In this document: positions 24,678 to 34,387 of the stretch, piece after piece
Position numbering within the stretch: the first letter of the stretch is position 1
Layout: the number at the start of each line of letters is the position of its first letter
Assembly (NCBI GenBank): GCA_947454105.1
Contig: CANGIP010000015.1
Coordinates: forward strand, 1 to 45,606
Direction of reading: 5' to 3'
From: Actinomycetota bacterium
GTDB taxonomy: Bacteria; Actinomycetota; Acidimicrobiia; Acidimicrobiales; Ilumatobacteraceae
Length of the DNA: 45,606 nt
Notes under the pieces: model-generated
Databases searched by the model: none
Told to the model about the DNA's origin: nothing
Seen by the model: the letters and a program-made list of their open reading frames with translations, nothing else
Translations under genes and position numbers: made by a program

Positions 24678-25040
24678 ATGGAAGTACTCGGGATACATCA
24701 TGTCAACGTGAATATTCATTCGCTTCCCGAATCTCTTGCGTTCTACGTTGATGGCCTAGGGTTCACGACGTTTGAGCGGCCTGGGTTCACCATTGATGGC
24801 GCGTGGCTCAAAATGGGCCCGCACGAGTTGCATCTTTTCGTTCGACCCGACGCAGTGATTGATCGCAATCAACATTTTGCACTCGCAGTGACCGATATCA
24901 ATGATTGCGCTCGCCATTTAGAAGCCAGAGGTTTGAAGTATCGCCTTGCGCCTGAAACGGCCGGCGTGAATCGTCAGATCTTTATTCATGATCCGAGCGG
25001 CAACCGCATTGAACTCAACGAAGTGAAAGTCACCAACTAG
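24678..25040 (+). CDS. VOC-family (glyoxalase/bleomycin-resistance-like) protein
   Basis: A protein of 120 residues, one VOC domain. It starts HHVNVNIHSLPESLAFYVDGLGF and ends IFIHDPSGNRIELNE, with HELHLF in the middle; these provide the His/Glu metal ligands. Its function (glyoxalase, dioxygenase or binding) cannot be predicted. It overlaps the convergent SDR gene by four bases at the stops. Confidence 0.85.
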   Translation: MEVLGIHHVNVNIHSLPESLAFYVDGLGFTTFERPGFTIDGAWLKMGPHELHLFVRPDAVIDRNQHFALAVTDINDCARHLEARGLKYRLAPETAGVNRQIFIHDPSGNRIELNEVKVTN

Positions 25041-25960
25041 AAGTTGTAGCTCACACCAGTCAGTTCTTCGCTGATTTCCCATAACCGCCGTGCATCATTC
25101 ATGTTGCGTGCACGCTTGCTTGGAGTGACCTTAATTGGTGCACCAAACATTTGGTACTTCGGTCCGTAATATTCGCGGCCAGTTGCGTTCGGATCTACCA
25201 TCGCACGCACTTGGGACTCACATCCTTGAACGCCTGTCCGTGTCATCACCGGAGCAACGCGACGCATGACAAAGTTGGTCGCCGAGGTTCCGGTCTTGCC
25301 AAGTTCTGTCCGCGCAGTTCCGGGATGGGCAGCCAACGCAATCGTTGTTGAATGTTGTTCTCGCAACCGACGTTCGAGTTCATTCGTAAACAAGATGTTG
25401 GCCAACTTGCTTTGAAAGTAGGCTCCCCAACGGCTGTACCTACGTCGGTCGCACATCAGATCATCGAGGTGAATTTTGCCGGGAATATGTCCCATACTTG
25501 ACACATTCACGATGCGACTGTTTGATCGCTTCAATAAGGATGGAAGTAGTAAGCCGGTCAAGGCGTAGTGCCCAAGATGATTCACTCCTAATTGAGTTTC
25601 GAATCCGTCTTCGGTTCTACTTTGATCTAGAGCCATGAGTCCGGCGTTATTCATCAGTCCGTCAAGTTCAACTCCGTCGCTCAGTAACTGCTCACTGAAT
25701 CGTCGAACCGAAGCCAGGCTTGCCAAGTCGAGTGGACGAACTTCAACCGAACCCTTGCCGGCACGCACGCTTTGGGCGGCCACCTCGGCCTTCTCAACAT
25801 TGCGACACGCCATGATGACATGAGCCCCGGCCCCCACAAGATTGCGAGCAGCCTCAAGACCAAGACCCGAGTTTGCTCCAGTGATACAGACAGTTCGACC
25901 AGAAAGATTTGGAATTTGAGCAGTGGTCCAGCGAGTTTGCGACATGCCCGATACTGCCAT
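25037..25960 (-). CDS. Short-chain dehydrogenase/reductase
   Basis: A protein of 307 residues. TGANSGLGLEAARNL is the NAD(P)-binding Gly motif; NNAG follows and the catalytic Y-x3-K is in YFQSKLANI. It resembles the retinol dehydrogenase/protochlorophyllide-reductase-like branch. The ATG at 25960 or one five codons later (25945) could be the start. It is divergent from a tetR gene. Confidence 0.88.
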   Translation of the reverse strand: MAVSGMSQTRWTTAQIPNLSGRTVCITGANSGLGLEAARNLVGAGAHVIMACRNVEKAEVAAQSVRAGKGSVEVRPLDLASLASVRRFSEQLLSDGVELDGLMNNAGLMALDQSRTEDGFETQLGVNHLGHYALTGLLLPSLLKRSNSRIVNVSSMGHIPGKIHLDDLMCDRRRYSRWGAYFQSKLANILFTNELERRLREQHSTTIALAAHPGTARTELGKTGTSATNFVMRRVAPVMTRTGVQGCESQVRAMVDPNATGREYYGPKYQMFGAPIKVTPSKRARNMNDARRLWEISEELTGVSYNF

Positions 25961-25984
25961 AAAGATTGTTCAAACCACAATGTG

Positions 25985-25997
25985 TAGGATTTTGAGC
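25985..25997 (+). promoter_or_regulatory. Candidate leaderless -10 of tetR
   Basis: TAGGAT (25985-25990) lies seven bases before the ATG at 25998. A small inverted repeat ATTGT-N7-ACAAT (25965-25981) lies just upstream in the region shared with the SDR gene; it is too short to call an operator firmly. Confidence 0.3.
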
Positions 25998-26612
25998 ATG
26001 ACTCGCGGCATGGAAAACACCGATAGCGCAATCCGCCTTCGTTTAATTGACAGCACACTTTTCATGATTGATCGCGATGGTGTCGACGGCGCTCGCCTCA
26101 AAGACATCGTTGAACATGCTGATATGACGACTGGGTCGCTCTACTGGTTCTTCAAGAATCGTCGAGCACTGATCAATGCCGCATTAGCCGAGCGTTTCGT
26201 TCGCAAGATGCGGTCGCTCACCGACCTGGTTGCCGATGCCTTTAGCAAAGATGCCGATCTTGGTGATCCAATGTTGATCTTGAACGAAATTACTGTTCAA
26301 CCAAATCAACATGATCGTGTCGAAGCTCGCGCCGAACGTGTTCAAGTTCTTGCCGCCGCACTTGAAGACCCCGTATTGGCCAAACATGTTGCCGATATTC
26401 AGCGACAACTCTTGACACAAATCAGTGAGATCATCAAAGAGGCACAGATTAAAAAGGTTGTGCGGTCCGATGTTGATCCCTATGCCGTTGCTGTCATGCT
26501 GCAGTCCACTGCGATAGGCCTAGCCAGCGTCGACCTTGCTAAAGATCTCATGCCCGATCTCAAGGCTTGGAACGATTTGATGAGCATTGTCGTGAGTTCG
26601 CTTCAGGCATAG
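25998..26612 (+). CDS. TetR-family transcriptional regulator
   Basis: A protein of 204 residues from the ATG at 25998; the longer frame from 25923 overlaps the divergent SDR gene and is rejected. The DNA-binding domain is RLIDSTLFMIDRDGVDG followed by KDIVEHADMTTGSLYWFFKNRRAL. A C-terminal ligand domain follows. It may control the divergent SDR. Confidence 0.88.
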   Translation: MTRGMENTDSAIRLRLIDSTLFMIDRDGVDGARLKDIVEHADMTTGSLYWFFKNRRALINAALAERFVRKMRSLTDLVADAFSKDADLGDPMLILNEITVQPNQHDRVEARAERVQVLAAALEDPVLAKHVADIQRQLLTQISEIIKEAQIKKVVRSDVDPYAVAVMLQSTAIGLASVDLAKDLMPDLKAWNDLMSIVVSSLQA

Positions 26613-26729
26613 TCCTGTAATTTTTGGTTTCAGGTTGACTCTCGTCACCATGCCAACACCCGCGCTCCGTCGCTGGGTAACCTGAAGTCGCTCTAGTTTT
26701 CGGACGCGAAAAGTTCAGATGACATCCTT

Positions 26730-27719
26730 ATGACGACTCCTCAACAACGCAAAATCATGATGGCCGGCATCGGCGTCGTCGCACTTGGCTGCCTTGTCGC
26801 GGCCGCGTTGAGCGGTGGTTCAGGTTCGGGCGCTGCGTCACCCGACACCACCGTCGTTGTCGAAAACTCAATTGTTGATATTGCTCCCGTTGGTGAAGAG
26901 ACCACCACGACTGTTGTTGCCGTTGACTCAAGTGCTCCTGCCGCTGAGGTCCAAGACCTTGCTGGCGACGACCCCACCGCAACAACTGCGTGCGCCATGA
27001 CAGTTCGTTCGCTTGCAAGTGGAGATATCGGCGAAAGTGTCACTTGCCTACAGAATGCCTTGATCACTGCTGGTTTCTTGGCGGGTACTGCAACTGGCAC
27101 ATACGACAACGCCACTGTCGATGCAGTGAAGAAACTCCAGACCGACCGCGACCTTTTCGTTGATGGAAAAACTGGCCGCGAAACTGCTCTTTCACTAGGC
27201 GTGTGGCCCGATGAAACATCGCTCGTCATTCATACTCCGCCTCCAGCACCTGGCGCGGTTGATCTTCTCGGATACGAACTTTCGTCAGTTGCAACAAGCG
27301 GACCAGACGCTCCCCCGCTTCCCGCAAATTCAGGTACTGGCCGACGTTTGGTTTATGACCGAGCCGGCCAACGTATTTGGGCGGTCGGCGACGACAACGT
27401 CGTCATCCGCTCATGGTTGGTTTCTGGCAGTAAATACAACAATGAAACTCCCGGAACTCATGCGGTGTATAGCCGTTCAGATGTGTCGACTGCATGGAAT
27501 GGCAAGGCGTATCTCTACAAGATGGTGCGCTGGCTGAAGACCGACATTGGTGCGATCGGTTTCCACGCACTACCCATTCACGTCAAAGACAACACGCCAT
27601 ATCAGACCGACGCCGAACTCGGTACTCGTTTGTCCGGTGGCTGTCAGCGCCAAGCCAATCTCGATGCCGCTTTTACTTGGGACTTCGCCCAAATCGGTAC
27701 GCCCGTCGTCGTTCTCTAG
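26730..27719 (+). CDS. L,D-transpeptidase-like protein with peptidoglycan-binding domain
   Basis: A protein of 329 residues. An N-terminal membrane segment (about 9-28) is followed by a Thr/Val-rich linker and a peptidoglycan-binding domain (93-155: GDIGESVTCLQNALITAGF, TYDNATVDAVKKLQ). The C-terminal YkuD-like domain (about 205-329) contains the histidine in GFHALP (279) and the catalytic cysteine in LSGGCQRQ (305). L,D-transpeptidases make 3-3 crosslinks in the cell wall. The usual HGC is GGC here, a common actinobacterial variant. Confidence 0.85.
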   Translation: MTTPQQRKIMMAGIGVVALGCLVAAALSGGSGSGAASPDTTVVVENSIVDIAPVGEETTTTVVAVDSSAPAAEVQDLAGDDPTATTACAMTVRSLASGDIGESVTCLQNALITAGFLAGTATGTYDNATVDAVKKLQTDRDLFVDGKTGRETALSLGVWPDETSLVIHTPPPAPGAVDLLGYELSSVATSGPDAPPLPANSGTGRRLVYDRAGQRIWAVGDDNVVIRSWLVSGSKYNNETPGTHAVYSRSDVSTAWNGKAYLYKMVRWLKTDIGAIGFHALPIHVKDNTPYQTDAELGTRLSGGCQRQANLDAAFTWDFAQIGTPVVVL

Positions 27720-27737
27720 AGACTTCGAACTTGGTTG

Positions 27738-28562
27738 TTAACCGTTGATCAATCGCGTCATCGCCAACTCGGCGGCGTCAACATCATCTCGTTCTGAATT
27801 AACAATCGAACTGAGATAACTCACTGCCACGAAACCGTCGGCAACCATTCCGCCGTCGGTGTCAGTTGGAAGTTCAGCAGCATCTCCCCATGCCATACGG
27901 ACATAGAAACTTCCTTCATGACCTTCTTTGGGTTCAAGGTTGGCAGTGCTCATGCGGCGAGGCGGTTCATGACCAAGACGAGCCGATTTCCAACCTTTGA
28001 TGTCACTGAGTTCGGTATTGGGCACATTGATGTTGACCACGATCGGATTGGTCGGCATGTTGGCCACCAATCCTTCGACAAAGGCCGCCGCTACTGATGC
28101 GGCCGTTTCCCACTTTTGGCCAACCAACATTTCATCCCAGCCTTGGCCTTCGACGCCAAATCCGGTAACTGCTTGGCTGACGGCGATACCTGAGATCAAA
28201 CCATTGCGAGCGGTGAGAGCAGCACCCACAGTTCCGGAGTGATACACCGATCGACCCACGTTGGCGCCAGGGTTGATGCCCGAAACAACAAGATCGAATG
28301 GCGCACCAAAAGCACCAAGACGCGAGAACATTACACAAAGTGCTGGCGGGCCAGTCACCGCCCATGCTTCATCGATGCCGTCGACATGAGCACGATGCAC
28401 TTCAGGTTGAATCAGGTGCAACGCACCAAGCGCAGCACCTGCACCAGAAAATTCGCGATCGGGGGCGGCAATGACTACTTCGCCAAAAGGACGCATCGCA
28501 CGAGCTAAAACATGCAATCCGACTGAATCGATTCCATCATCGTTGGTCAGCAAAATTCTCAT
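27738..28562 (-). CDS. surE: 5'-nucleotidase SurE
   Basis: A protein of 274 residues. The metal site shows NDD at 7-9, S39 in REFSGAG, and N97 in SGINPGANVG. SurE dephosphorylates nucleoside monophosphates and needs a divalent metal. Length and motifs are standard. It is 57 bases downstream of the crotonase gene on the same strand. Confidence 0.96.
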   Translation of the reverse strand: MRILLTNDDGIDSVGLHVLARAMRPFGEVVIAAPDREFSGAGAALGALHLIQPEVHRAHVDGIDEAWAVTGPPALCVMFSRLGAFGAPFDLVVSGINPGANVGRSVYHSGTVGAALTARNGLISGIAVSQAVTGFGVEGQGWDEMLVGQKWETAASVAAAFVEGLVANMPTNPIVVNINVPNTELSDIKGWKSARLGHEPPRRMSTANLEPKEGHEGSFYVRMAWGDAAELPTDTDGGMVADGFVAVSYLSSIVNSERDDVDAAELAMTRLING

Positions 28563-28619
28563 AATGACATCGTTGCCGATCTAGTAGTAGAGATCTTCAT
28601 AAAAAGGGTGACGCTTGGC

Positions 28620-29399
28620 TTAACGTCCAGTGAAATTCGCGGGCCGCCGCTCAAGAAACGAGGCCACACCTTCGCGATGATCATCACTCTTGAAGCTTGC
28701 CGACATCGCCGAGGTATGGCGTTCCATGTGTTCTGAAACTGGGGCGGTCAGCCCCATGTACGTAAGTTCTTTGATCAGTTTCAAACTATGCGGCGAGCCC
28801 GTGGCAATTCGTTCGGCAAGCTCATAAGCCCGAGGCAACAAATCAGCTGATTCAACCACTTCAAGCACGTATCCAAGACGCAATGCTTCGGCAGCATCAA
28901 TCATGTCGCCCGTGTAAGTAAGTCGTAATGCATTTTGCACTCCGATGATTCGGGGCAATAACCAGGTTCCGGCTCCAGTGTCGGGCACAAGTCCGCGGTG
29001 CACAAAGTTCCAAGCAAATTTCGCATTGGTTGATGCCAAGCGAATATCGCATTGCGACGTGAACTCAGCACCCATACCAACAGCAGGACCATCAATTGCA
29101 CAGATGGTCGGCTTTGGACATTGAACGATTGGCCACCACTTATCGGTCTCTTCAGCCGAACCACGTAAACCGCGTTGCGCACCAGGAATCGTTGATAGAT
29201 CTGCCAAGTCGGTTCCCGCGCAAAACGCGCCGGGGACTCCGGTGATCACTAATGCTGCGATGTCATCTTCACCGGCGTTGCGAACTGCTTCGATGAAGTC
29301 AAAAAGAATCGCAAATGTCATCGCATTCTTCTTCTCGGGACGATCAATAGTGATCGTCCCGATCTTTCCATCACGCGTGTATTTGATGTGCTCGCTCAT
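28620..29399 (-). CDS. Crotonase-family enoyl-CoA hydratase/isomerase
   Basis: A protein of 259 residues; the ATG at 29399 is one codon after an in-frame GTG. The fold is shown by ALVITGVPGAFCAGTDL and GPAVGMGAEFTSQCDIRL. One glutamate of the hydratase pair is present in GMGAEF; the other (QPE) is replaced. The motif GLVPDTGAGT resembles the isomerase PaaG. The start lies 8 bases after the stop of the Baeyer-Villiger monooxygenase gene, so the two are likely co-transcribed. Confidence 0.88.
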   Translation of the reverse strand: MSEHIKYTRDGKIGTITIDRPEKKNAMTFAILFDFIEAVRNAGEDDIAALVITGVPGAFCAGTDLADLSTIPGAQRGLRGSAEETDKWWPIVQCPKPTICAIDGPAVGMGAEFTSQCDIRLASTNAKFAWNFVHRGLVPDTGAGTWLLPRIIGVQNALRLTYTGDMIDAAEALRLGYVLEVVESADLLPRAYELAERIATGSPHSLKLIKELTYMGLTAPVSEHMERHTSAMSASFKSDDHREGVASFLERRPANFTGR

Positions 29400-29407
29400 C
29401 ACAGTCC

Positions 29408-31342
29408 TTACTTCGAAACCAATTTGTAATCGCTGCTTTCGGGGACACGAGTTTGTTCCCAGAACTCAAGAACGCTGAATGGCCAGTTTTGCGCCGTGCG
29501 ACCGTGGGCATTTTTGTACCAGCTGCTCACCGTCGAAAAGCCCCATGTGCGCAGTTTGTTGGCTGCGTCAATACGTTCGTTGTATTCGTCGTGAACTTCT
29601 TGCAACGGATCTAATGAACCCAATTTGGATTCAAGCAACATCTTGACGCATTCAACCAAGTAGTACACCTCGCACTCGCTGAAATAGATAATTGATCCAT
29701 TAGCAACGATGTTGGTGTTGGGTCCGTATAAACAGAAGAAGTTCGGGAAGTTCGGAATGACCACACCCAAATAGGCGCGAGCATCACCGGCCCATTGTTC
29801 GTGCAAATCAGTTTTATTGCGACCCGTTACCTTCATGGGCGTCAAGAACTGACTGGCCTTGAAACCTGTTCCGTAAATGATCACGTCAACTTCGCGAAGT
29901 TGCCCATCTGCCGTGCGAATACCAGCGGCTTCAATGCACTCAATCTTGTCGGTCACCAAACTGACGTGTGGTTGGCGCAATGTGAGAGCAAACGCACCAT
30001 CATCCACCACAAAGCGCTTTGAAAGGGGCGGATAGTTCGGGGTCAATTGAGCACGTAATGTTTCGTCGCCTTCAGTCAATGCGTTGGTCCACTCGATCAA
30101 CATCTGTCGCATCATCTCGTTCATGAGACCGACGGACTTTTCTGTTGGCGGATATTCAGGATCAACCGTTGCTGCGGGCAACATACCTTCGGCGCCGCGC
30201 CAGAACATTGAGAAGCGATACCACTCGGCATAGAACGGAACGTGCGACAACATCCAGTTGAAACCGTTTGGCACAGTTTCTTGATATCGCGGTGCCGGAA
30301 TCATCCACGGTGTTGTGCGCTGGAAGACAAACAACTCTCCCGCTTGTTTGGCAACTTGTGGAATGAACTGACACGCACTGGCACCTGTGCCGATGACCGC
30401 AACTTTTTTGCCGGTGAGATCGACATTGAAATTCCAAGTCGCCGAATGGAAGGATTCGCCGGCGAACGAATCAATGCCGTCAATGTCGGGATAATTCGGT
30501 CGATTAAGTTGCCCGACCGCAGATACCAAGATGTTCGCACGGTCAACTCGCTTGGTGCCAGCAGCGTTGATCGAGGTCACGACCCACTGCTGAGCATCTT
30601 CATCCCAAACAGCCGATTCAACTTCGGTTTTGAAATTGATGATGGGTAGCAAACCGAATTCTTCGGCGCAGTTACGGAAGTACTCGTGCAGAACTTGGCG
30701 AGGGCTAAAGAAAAATGGCCAATCATGTCGTTGCGCAAAGCTGTAGCTGTACATGTGGTTTTGAATATCAACACGGCAACCGGGATATTTGTTTTCGAGC
30801 CACGTTCCGCCAACATCGTCATTCTTTTCAAGGATGGTGACGGGCACCCCTGCTTGGCGAAGGCGATGTGCCGCCGCGATACCCGACATGCCCGCACCGA
30901 TGATGATGGCCGAAAATTCACGATCGGGAGCGATTGATGATTTGTTCCACTGCGGTGCACGGAGTTGATCACCATCAAGGGCAAGTTCTTCAAGAAGTAG
31001 CGGCACGTAACGTTCGCTCACTGGTTCGCCAGCAACAAATTGCATGATCGTGTGCAATCGATCAAGTGATGGTCGTGCAGGAATACCTTTTTGGTCGTCA
31101 CGGAATTTCCGCAAACCGCGCATCACAATGTCGCGCGCCAGCGTTTGTTGCTCTTCGGTGTAGCCACTTTGTGGTTCACGCAAAGTCAACAGGTTTGGAT
31201 ACAACCGATCGTCAAGCACGTCAAGGTCGTCGGTGATGTGCGCAACAGCAGTGAGCAACGCCAAAAGTTCTGCCTCAGGTAACTGCTTCAGAATTTCGGC
31301 ATCATCAAGTGGCAACGGCGAAAGTTTTGATGTGATCCCCAT
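29408..31342 (-). CDS. Baeyer-Villiger-type flavin monooxygenase
   Basis: A protein of 644 residues from the ATG at 31342. An N-terminal extension of about 140 residues precedes the FAD motif GAGMSG (149-154), as in 4-hydroxyacetophenone monooxygenase. The GTW motif lies in DDVGGTWLENKYPG. The family fingerprint is visible as FAGESFHSATWN, close to FxGxxxHxxxW. The NADPH motif is VIGTGASACQF. Such enzymes insert oxygen beside a carbonyl, making an ester or lactone. The substrate is unknown. Confidence 0.9.
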   Translation of the reverse strand: MGITSKLSPLPLDDAEILKQLPEAELLALLTAVAHITDDLDVLDDRLYPNLLTLREPQSGYTEEQQTLARDIVMRGLRKFRDDQKGIPARPSLDRLHTIMQFVAGEPVSERYVPLLLEELALDGDQLRAPQWNKSSIAPDREFSAIIIGAGMSGIAAAHRLRQAGVPVTILEKNDDVGGTWLENKYPGCRVDIQNHMYSYSFAQRHDWPFFFSPRQVLHEYFRNCAEEFGLLPIINFKTEVESAVWDEDAQQWVVTSINAAGTKRVDRANILVSAVGQLNRPNYPDIDGIDSFAGESFHSATWNFNVDLTGKKVAVIGTGASACQFIPQVAKQAGELFVFQRTTPWMIPAPRYQETVPNGFNWMLSHVPFYAEWYRFSMFWRGAEGMLPAATVDPEYPPTEKSVGLMNEMMRQMLIEWTNALTEGDETLRAQLTPNYPPLSKRFVVDDGAFALTLRQPHVSLVTDKIECIEAAGIRTADGQLREVDVIIYGTGFKASQFLTPMKVTGRNKTDLHEQWAGDARAYLGVVIPNFPNFFCLYGPNTNIVANGSIIYFSECEVYYLVECVKMLLESKLGSLDPLQEVHDEYNERIDAANKLRTWGFSTVSSWYKNAHGRTAQNWPFSVLEFWEQTRVPESSDYKLVSK

Positions 31343-31417
31343 GACCACACAGTATTCGCCCGACCCCGATGTCTACGCAGGCAAGCCGACTAGTCACGCC
31401 CAATCAAACGGTATATT

Positions 31418-32932
31418 TCAGCCCTTTTTGGCAAGAAGTAACGCCGTCACGGCTTTGCCGTCGGCTTTACCTTGGCTGGCTTTCATGATCGCTCCGACCA
31501 AAGCGCCCATGGCCTTTTGTTCGCCACCGCAATACTTTGACCAGGCTTCTGCCTGCTCGGCAATGACCTGATCAACAACGGCTTCAAGGGCCGAATTGTC
31601 CATGGCCTCGAAGCCTTTTGCAGCTGCGATTGCCACGGCATCGCCACCACCATTAGCCACAATTTCGGCCAACACAGTTTTCGCCTGAGTCGAGGTCAAC
31701 TTGCCGCCGGTTTCCATGATGATCATTTGTGCAAGATCGGCTGCGGGCACAGTTGGGTTTGCACCTTGTTCGGCAAAGGCTTCTTTCACATGGACAAGGG
31801 CGCGGGCCACATCGGCGCCTGCTTCGCCAACCGACATCACGTAGTCGTCTTGACCACGTTCAACAACCACCATGATTGCTTCACCATCGGCTGGAGCGCC
31901 GGTTGCTTGCGACAAACGCAAACGACGTTCTCGCGGCAACATCGGCAACGCAGCGCGCACTGCATCAATCCAAGCCTGATCAGGATTCAAGGGCACGAGA
32001 TCGGGCTCTAAGAAATAGCGATAGTCATCGGCATCTTCTTTTGAACGCAATGTGTGAGTACGACCGTCAGTTTCATCCCAGTGACGAGTTTCTTGACGAA
32101 TCTTTTCACCAGCTTCAAGCAACACAATCTGACGGCGTGCTTCGTATTCAATGGCACGGCCAAGTGAACGAACTGAGTTGACGTTCTTGATTTCGCAACG
32201 AATACCCAACGGCGCTCCCGGCTTGCGCACACTCACGTTGGCATCGCAACGCATCGAGCCTTCTTCCATCTTCGCATCAGAAGCACCAACGGCGACCAAA
32301 ATCTGACGCAGTTCGGTGACGTATTGACGCGCTTCTTCTGGACTGGCGATATCGGGACGACCCACGATTTCAACCAATGGCACACCAGCACGGTTGAAGT
32401 CGATCAATGAATAATCGCTGCCGTGAATACGTCCACCAGTTCCACCGATATGGGTGCTCTTGCCGGTGTCTTCTTCAAGGTGAGCGCGCTCAACTCCGAT
32501 GCTCTTGCCACCTGGCAGTTCAAGCCAACCATCAACGTTGATGGGTTGGTCATATTGCGAGATTTGATAGGCCTTTGGCATATCGGGATAGAAGTAGTTC
32601 TTGCGGTGGAAGGTGCTCGGCTGCACCTTGCAGTTGAGAGCAAGTCCAATACGCATTGCGAGTTCAACTGCTTGACGGTTGAGAACTGGCAAGGCACCGG
32701 GAAGTCCGAGAGTTACCGGATCAATGTGTGTGTTCGGATCATCGCCAAAGCGGTTAGCACTTGCCGAGAACAACTTGGTTGCGGTGGCAAGTTCGACGTG
32801 AACTTCAAGACCACAGACAAGTTCGTAACCATCGAGCAAGTAGGAACCGTCGTTTGGAGCAACCTTGATTTCGTTCTTGCTCATGTCGTACTGGATACCT
32901 GAGTCTTGAGTCTTGCTATCAGCAGTAGTCAC
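31418..32932 (-). CDS. gatB: Aspartyl/glutamyl-tRNA amidotransferase subunit B
   Basis: A protein of 504 residues starting with GTG at 32932; GGAGG lies six bases upstream. CGLEVHVELAT, FHRKNYFYPDMPKAYQISQYD and the C-terminal YqeY-like domain identify GatB. The GatCAB complex amidates misacylated Glu-tRNA(Gln) and Asp-tRNA(Asn). The start overlaps the gatA stop (GTGA), so translation is coupled. Confidence 0.97.
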   Translation of the reverse strand: MTTADSKTQDSGIQYDMSKNEIKVAPNDGSYLLDGYELVCGLEVHVELATATKLFSASANRFGDDPNTHIDPVTLGLPGALPVLNRQAVELAMRIGLALNCKVQPSTFHRKNYFYPDMPKAYQISQYDQPINVDGWLELPGGKSIGVERAHLEEDTGKSTHIGGTGGRIHGSDYSLIDFNRAGVPLVEIVGRPDIASPEEARQYVTELRQILVAVGASDAKMEEGSMRCDANVSVRKPGAPLGIRCEIKNVNSVRSLGRAIEYEARRQIVLLEAGEKIRQETRHWDETDGRTHTLRSKEDADDYRYFLEPDLVPLNPDQAWIDAVRAALPMLPRERRLRLSQATGAPADGEAIMVVVERGQDDYVMSVGEAGADVARALVHVKEAFAEQGANPTVPAADLAQMIIMETGGKLTSTQAKTVLAEIVANGGGDAVAIAAAKGFEAMDNSALEAVVDQVIAEQAEAWSKYCGGEQKAMGALVGAIMKASQGKADGKAVTALLLAKKG

Positions 32933-34386
32933 TTTGCACCTCCGGCCGCAATCATGCTTCGTTCAAGAGACGCCGCAACTTTAAACATCACTTGTTCACC
33001 CAAAGTTGGGGCCAAGATTTGTACGCCGACTGGCAAACCATGAGCACCAGTTCCGAATGGAACGCTCATTGCCGGATGTCCAGCAAGGTTGGTCGGAATT
33101 GTGTAGATGTCGCACAGGTACATCGCTAAGGGGTCATCAGACTTTTCGCCAACAGGGAACGCAACAATGGGCGACGTTGGCGTGAGCAAGACATCGGCCT
33201 TGGTGTAAGCACGAGCGAAGTCATCGCTAATAAGTCGACGAACCTTGAGTGCCTTGCCGTAATACGCGTCGTAATAGCCAGCCGACAATGCATAGGTTCC
33301 GAGCATGATGCGGCGCTTCACTTCTTCGCCAAAGCCAGCGGTACGTGTTGCGCTGTACATCGCATTGGTGTCAGTTGCATTGACGCGCAGGCCGTAACGC
33401 ACTCCGTCATAACGAGCCAAGTTGCTGCTCGCTTCGGCCGGCGCGATGAGGTAATACGCAGTGAGCGCGTACTTCATCGAAGGCATTTCAACATCAACAA
33501 TCTTTGCTCCAGCAGCCTTCAGAGCATCGAAGGCCGCTTCAAGTCGCGCGGTGACATCGGGATCGGCACCACTTGGCATGTCGGTAATTCGACCAACGCG
33601 CAATCCTTCAACACCTTGCGACAAAACGTGTTGCAATGACAACGGTGCTTGCGGAATTGACGTTGAGTCCATCGGGTCGTGGCCACTGATTGCTTCAAGT
33701 ACAAGTGCTGAGTCGCGTACATCAGTTGAGAATGGGCCCATCTGATCGAGACTGCTTGCATAAGCAACCAGACCGTAACGACTCACTGTTCCGTAGGTGG
33801 GCTTGACGCCGACCACGCCACACAGTGCCGCGGGCTGACGAATTGAACCACCCGTGTCACTACCAATACTGATCGGCGAGAAACCAGCAGCCACAGCCGC
33901 TGCGCTTCCACCACTTGAGCCACCCGAAACTCGCGAAATATCACGCGGGTTGAAAGTGACACCAAAAGCCGAGTTTTCGGTGCTCGAACCCATGGCGAAT
34001 TCATCAAGGTTGGTTTTGCCGATAGCGACTGCACCGGCAGCAGCGAGTCGCTGCACAACAGTTGCGTCGTAGGGCGGGCGCCAGCCTTCAAGAATCTTCG
34101 ACGAACATGTCGTCGGGATTCCGCGCGTGCACATGTTGTCCTTTAACGCGATCGGCACACCGGCCAAAATGCCAGGGTCTCGACCTGCGGCAACATCGGC
34201 GTCAACACGTGCAGCAGCCGCACGTGCTTCATCGGCGGTCACCAAGTTGAACGCGTGAATCTCGCCTTCTCGCGCGGCAATTTGAGCGAGGTGAGCTTCT
34301 AGAACATCGACTGCCTTCAATGCACCGGAGCGAACTCCATCAGCAATGGCGGCAGCAGTTGTCGGAATATTTGCGTGCGTCGTCAT
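32929..34386 (-). CDS. gatA: Aspartyl/glutamyl-tRNA amidotransferase subunit A
   Basis: A protein of 485 residues from the ATG at 34386, one base after the gatC stop; the longer frame from 34506 is rejected because it overlaps gatC. The amidase triad is visible: lysine in GVPIALKDN, serine in SGGSSGGSAAAVAAG and serine in GSDTGGSIRQPAA. It hydrolyses glutamine to supply ammonia to GatB. Confidence 0.97.
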   Translation of the reverse strand: MTTHANIPTTAAAIADGVRSGALKAVDVLEAHLAQIAAREGEIHAFNLVTADEARAAAARVDADVAAGRDPGILAGVPIALKDNMCTRGIPTTCSSKILEGWRPPYDATVVQRLAAAGAVAIGKTNLDEFAMGSSTENSAFGVTFNPRDISRVSGGSSGGSAAAVAAGFSPISIGSDTGGSIRQPAALCGVVGVKPTYGTVSRYGLVAYASSLDQMGPFSTDVRDSALVLEAISGHDPMDSTSIPQAPLSLQHVLSQGVEGLRVGRITDMPSGADPDVTARLEAAFDALKAAGAKIVDVEMPSMKYALTAYYLIAPAEASSNLARYDGVRYGLRVNATDTNAMYSATRTAGFGEEVKRRIMLGTYALSAGYYDAYYGKALKVRRLISDDFARAYTKADVLLTPTSPIVAFPVGEKSDDPLAMYLCDIYTIPTNLAGHPAMSVPFGTGAHGLPVGVQILAPTLGEQVMFKVAASLERSMIAAGGAK

Positions 34387-34387
34387 C

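Noticed and set aside
25965-25981. ATTGT-N7-ACAAT as operator of the second TetR
   Set aside because: Five-base arms are too common by chance; listed only as a note.
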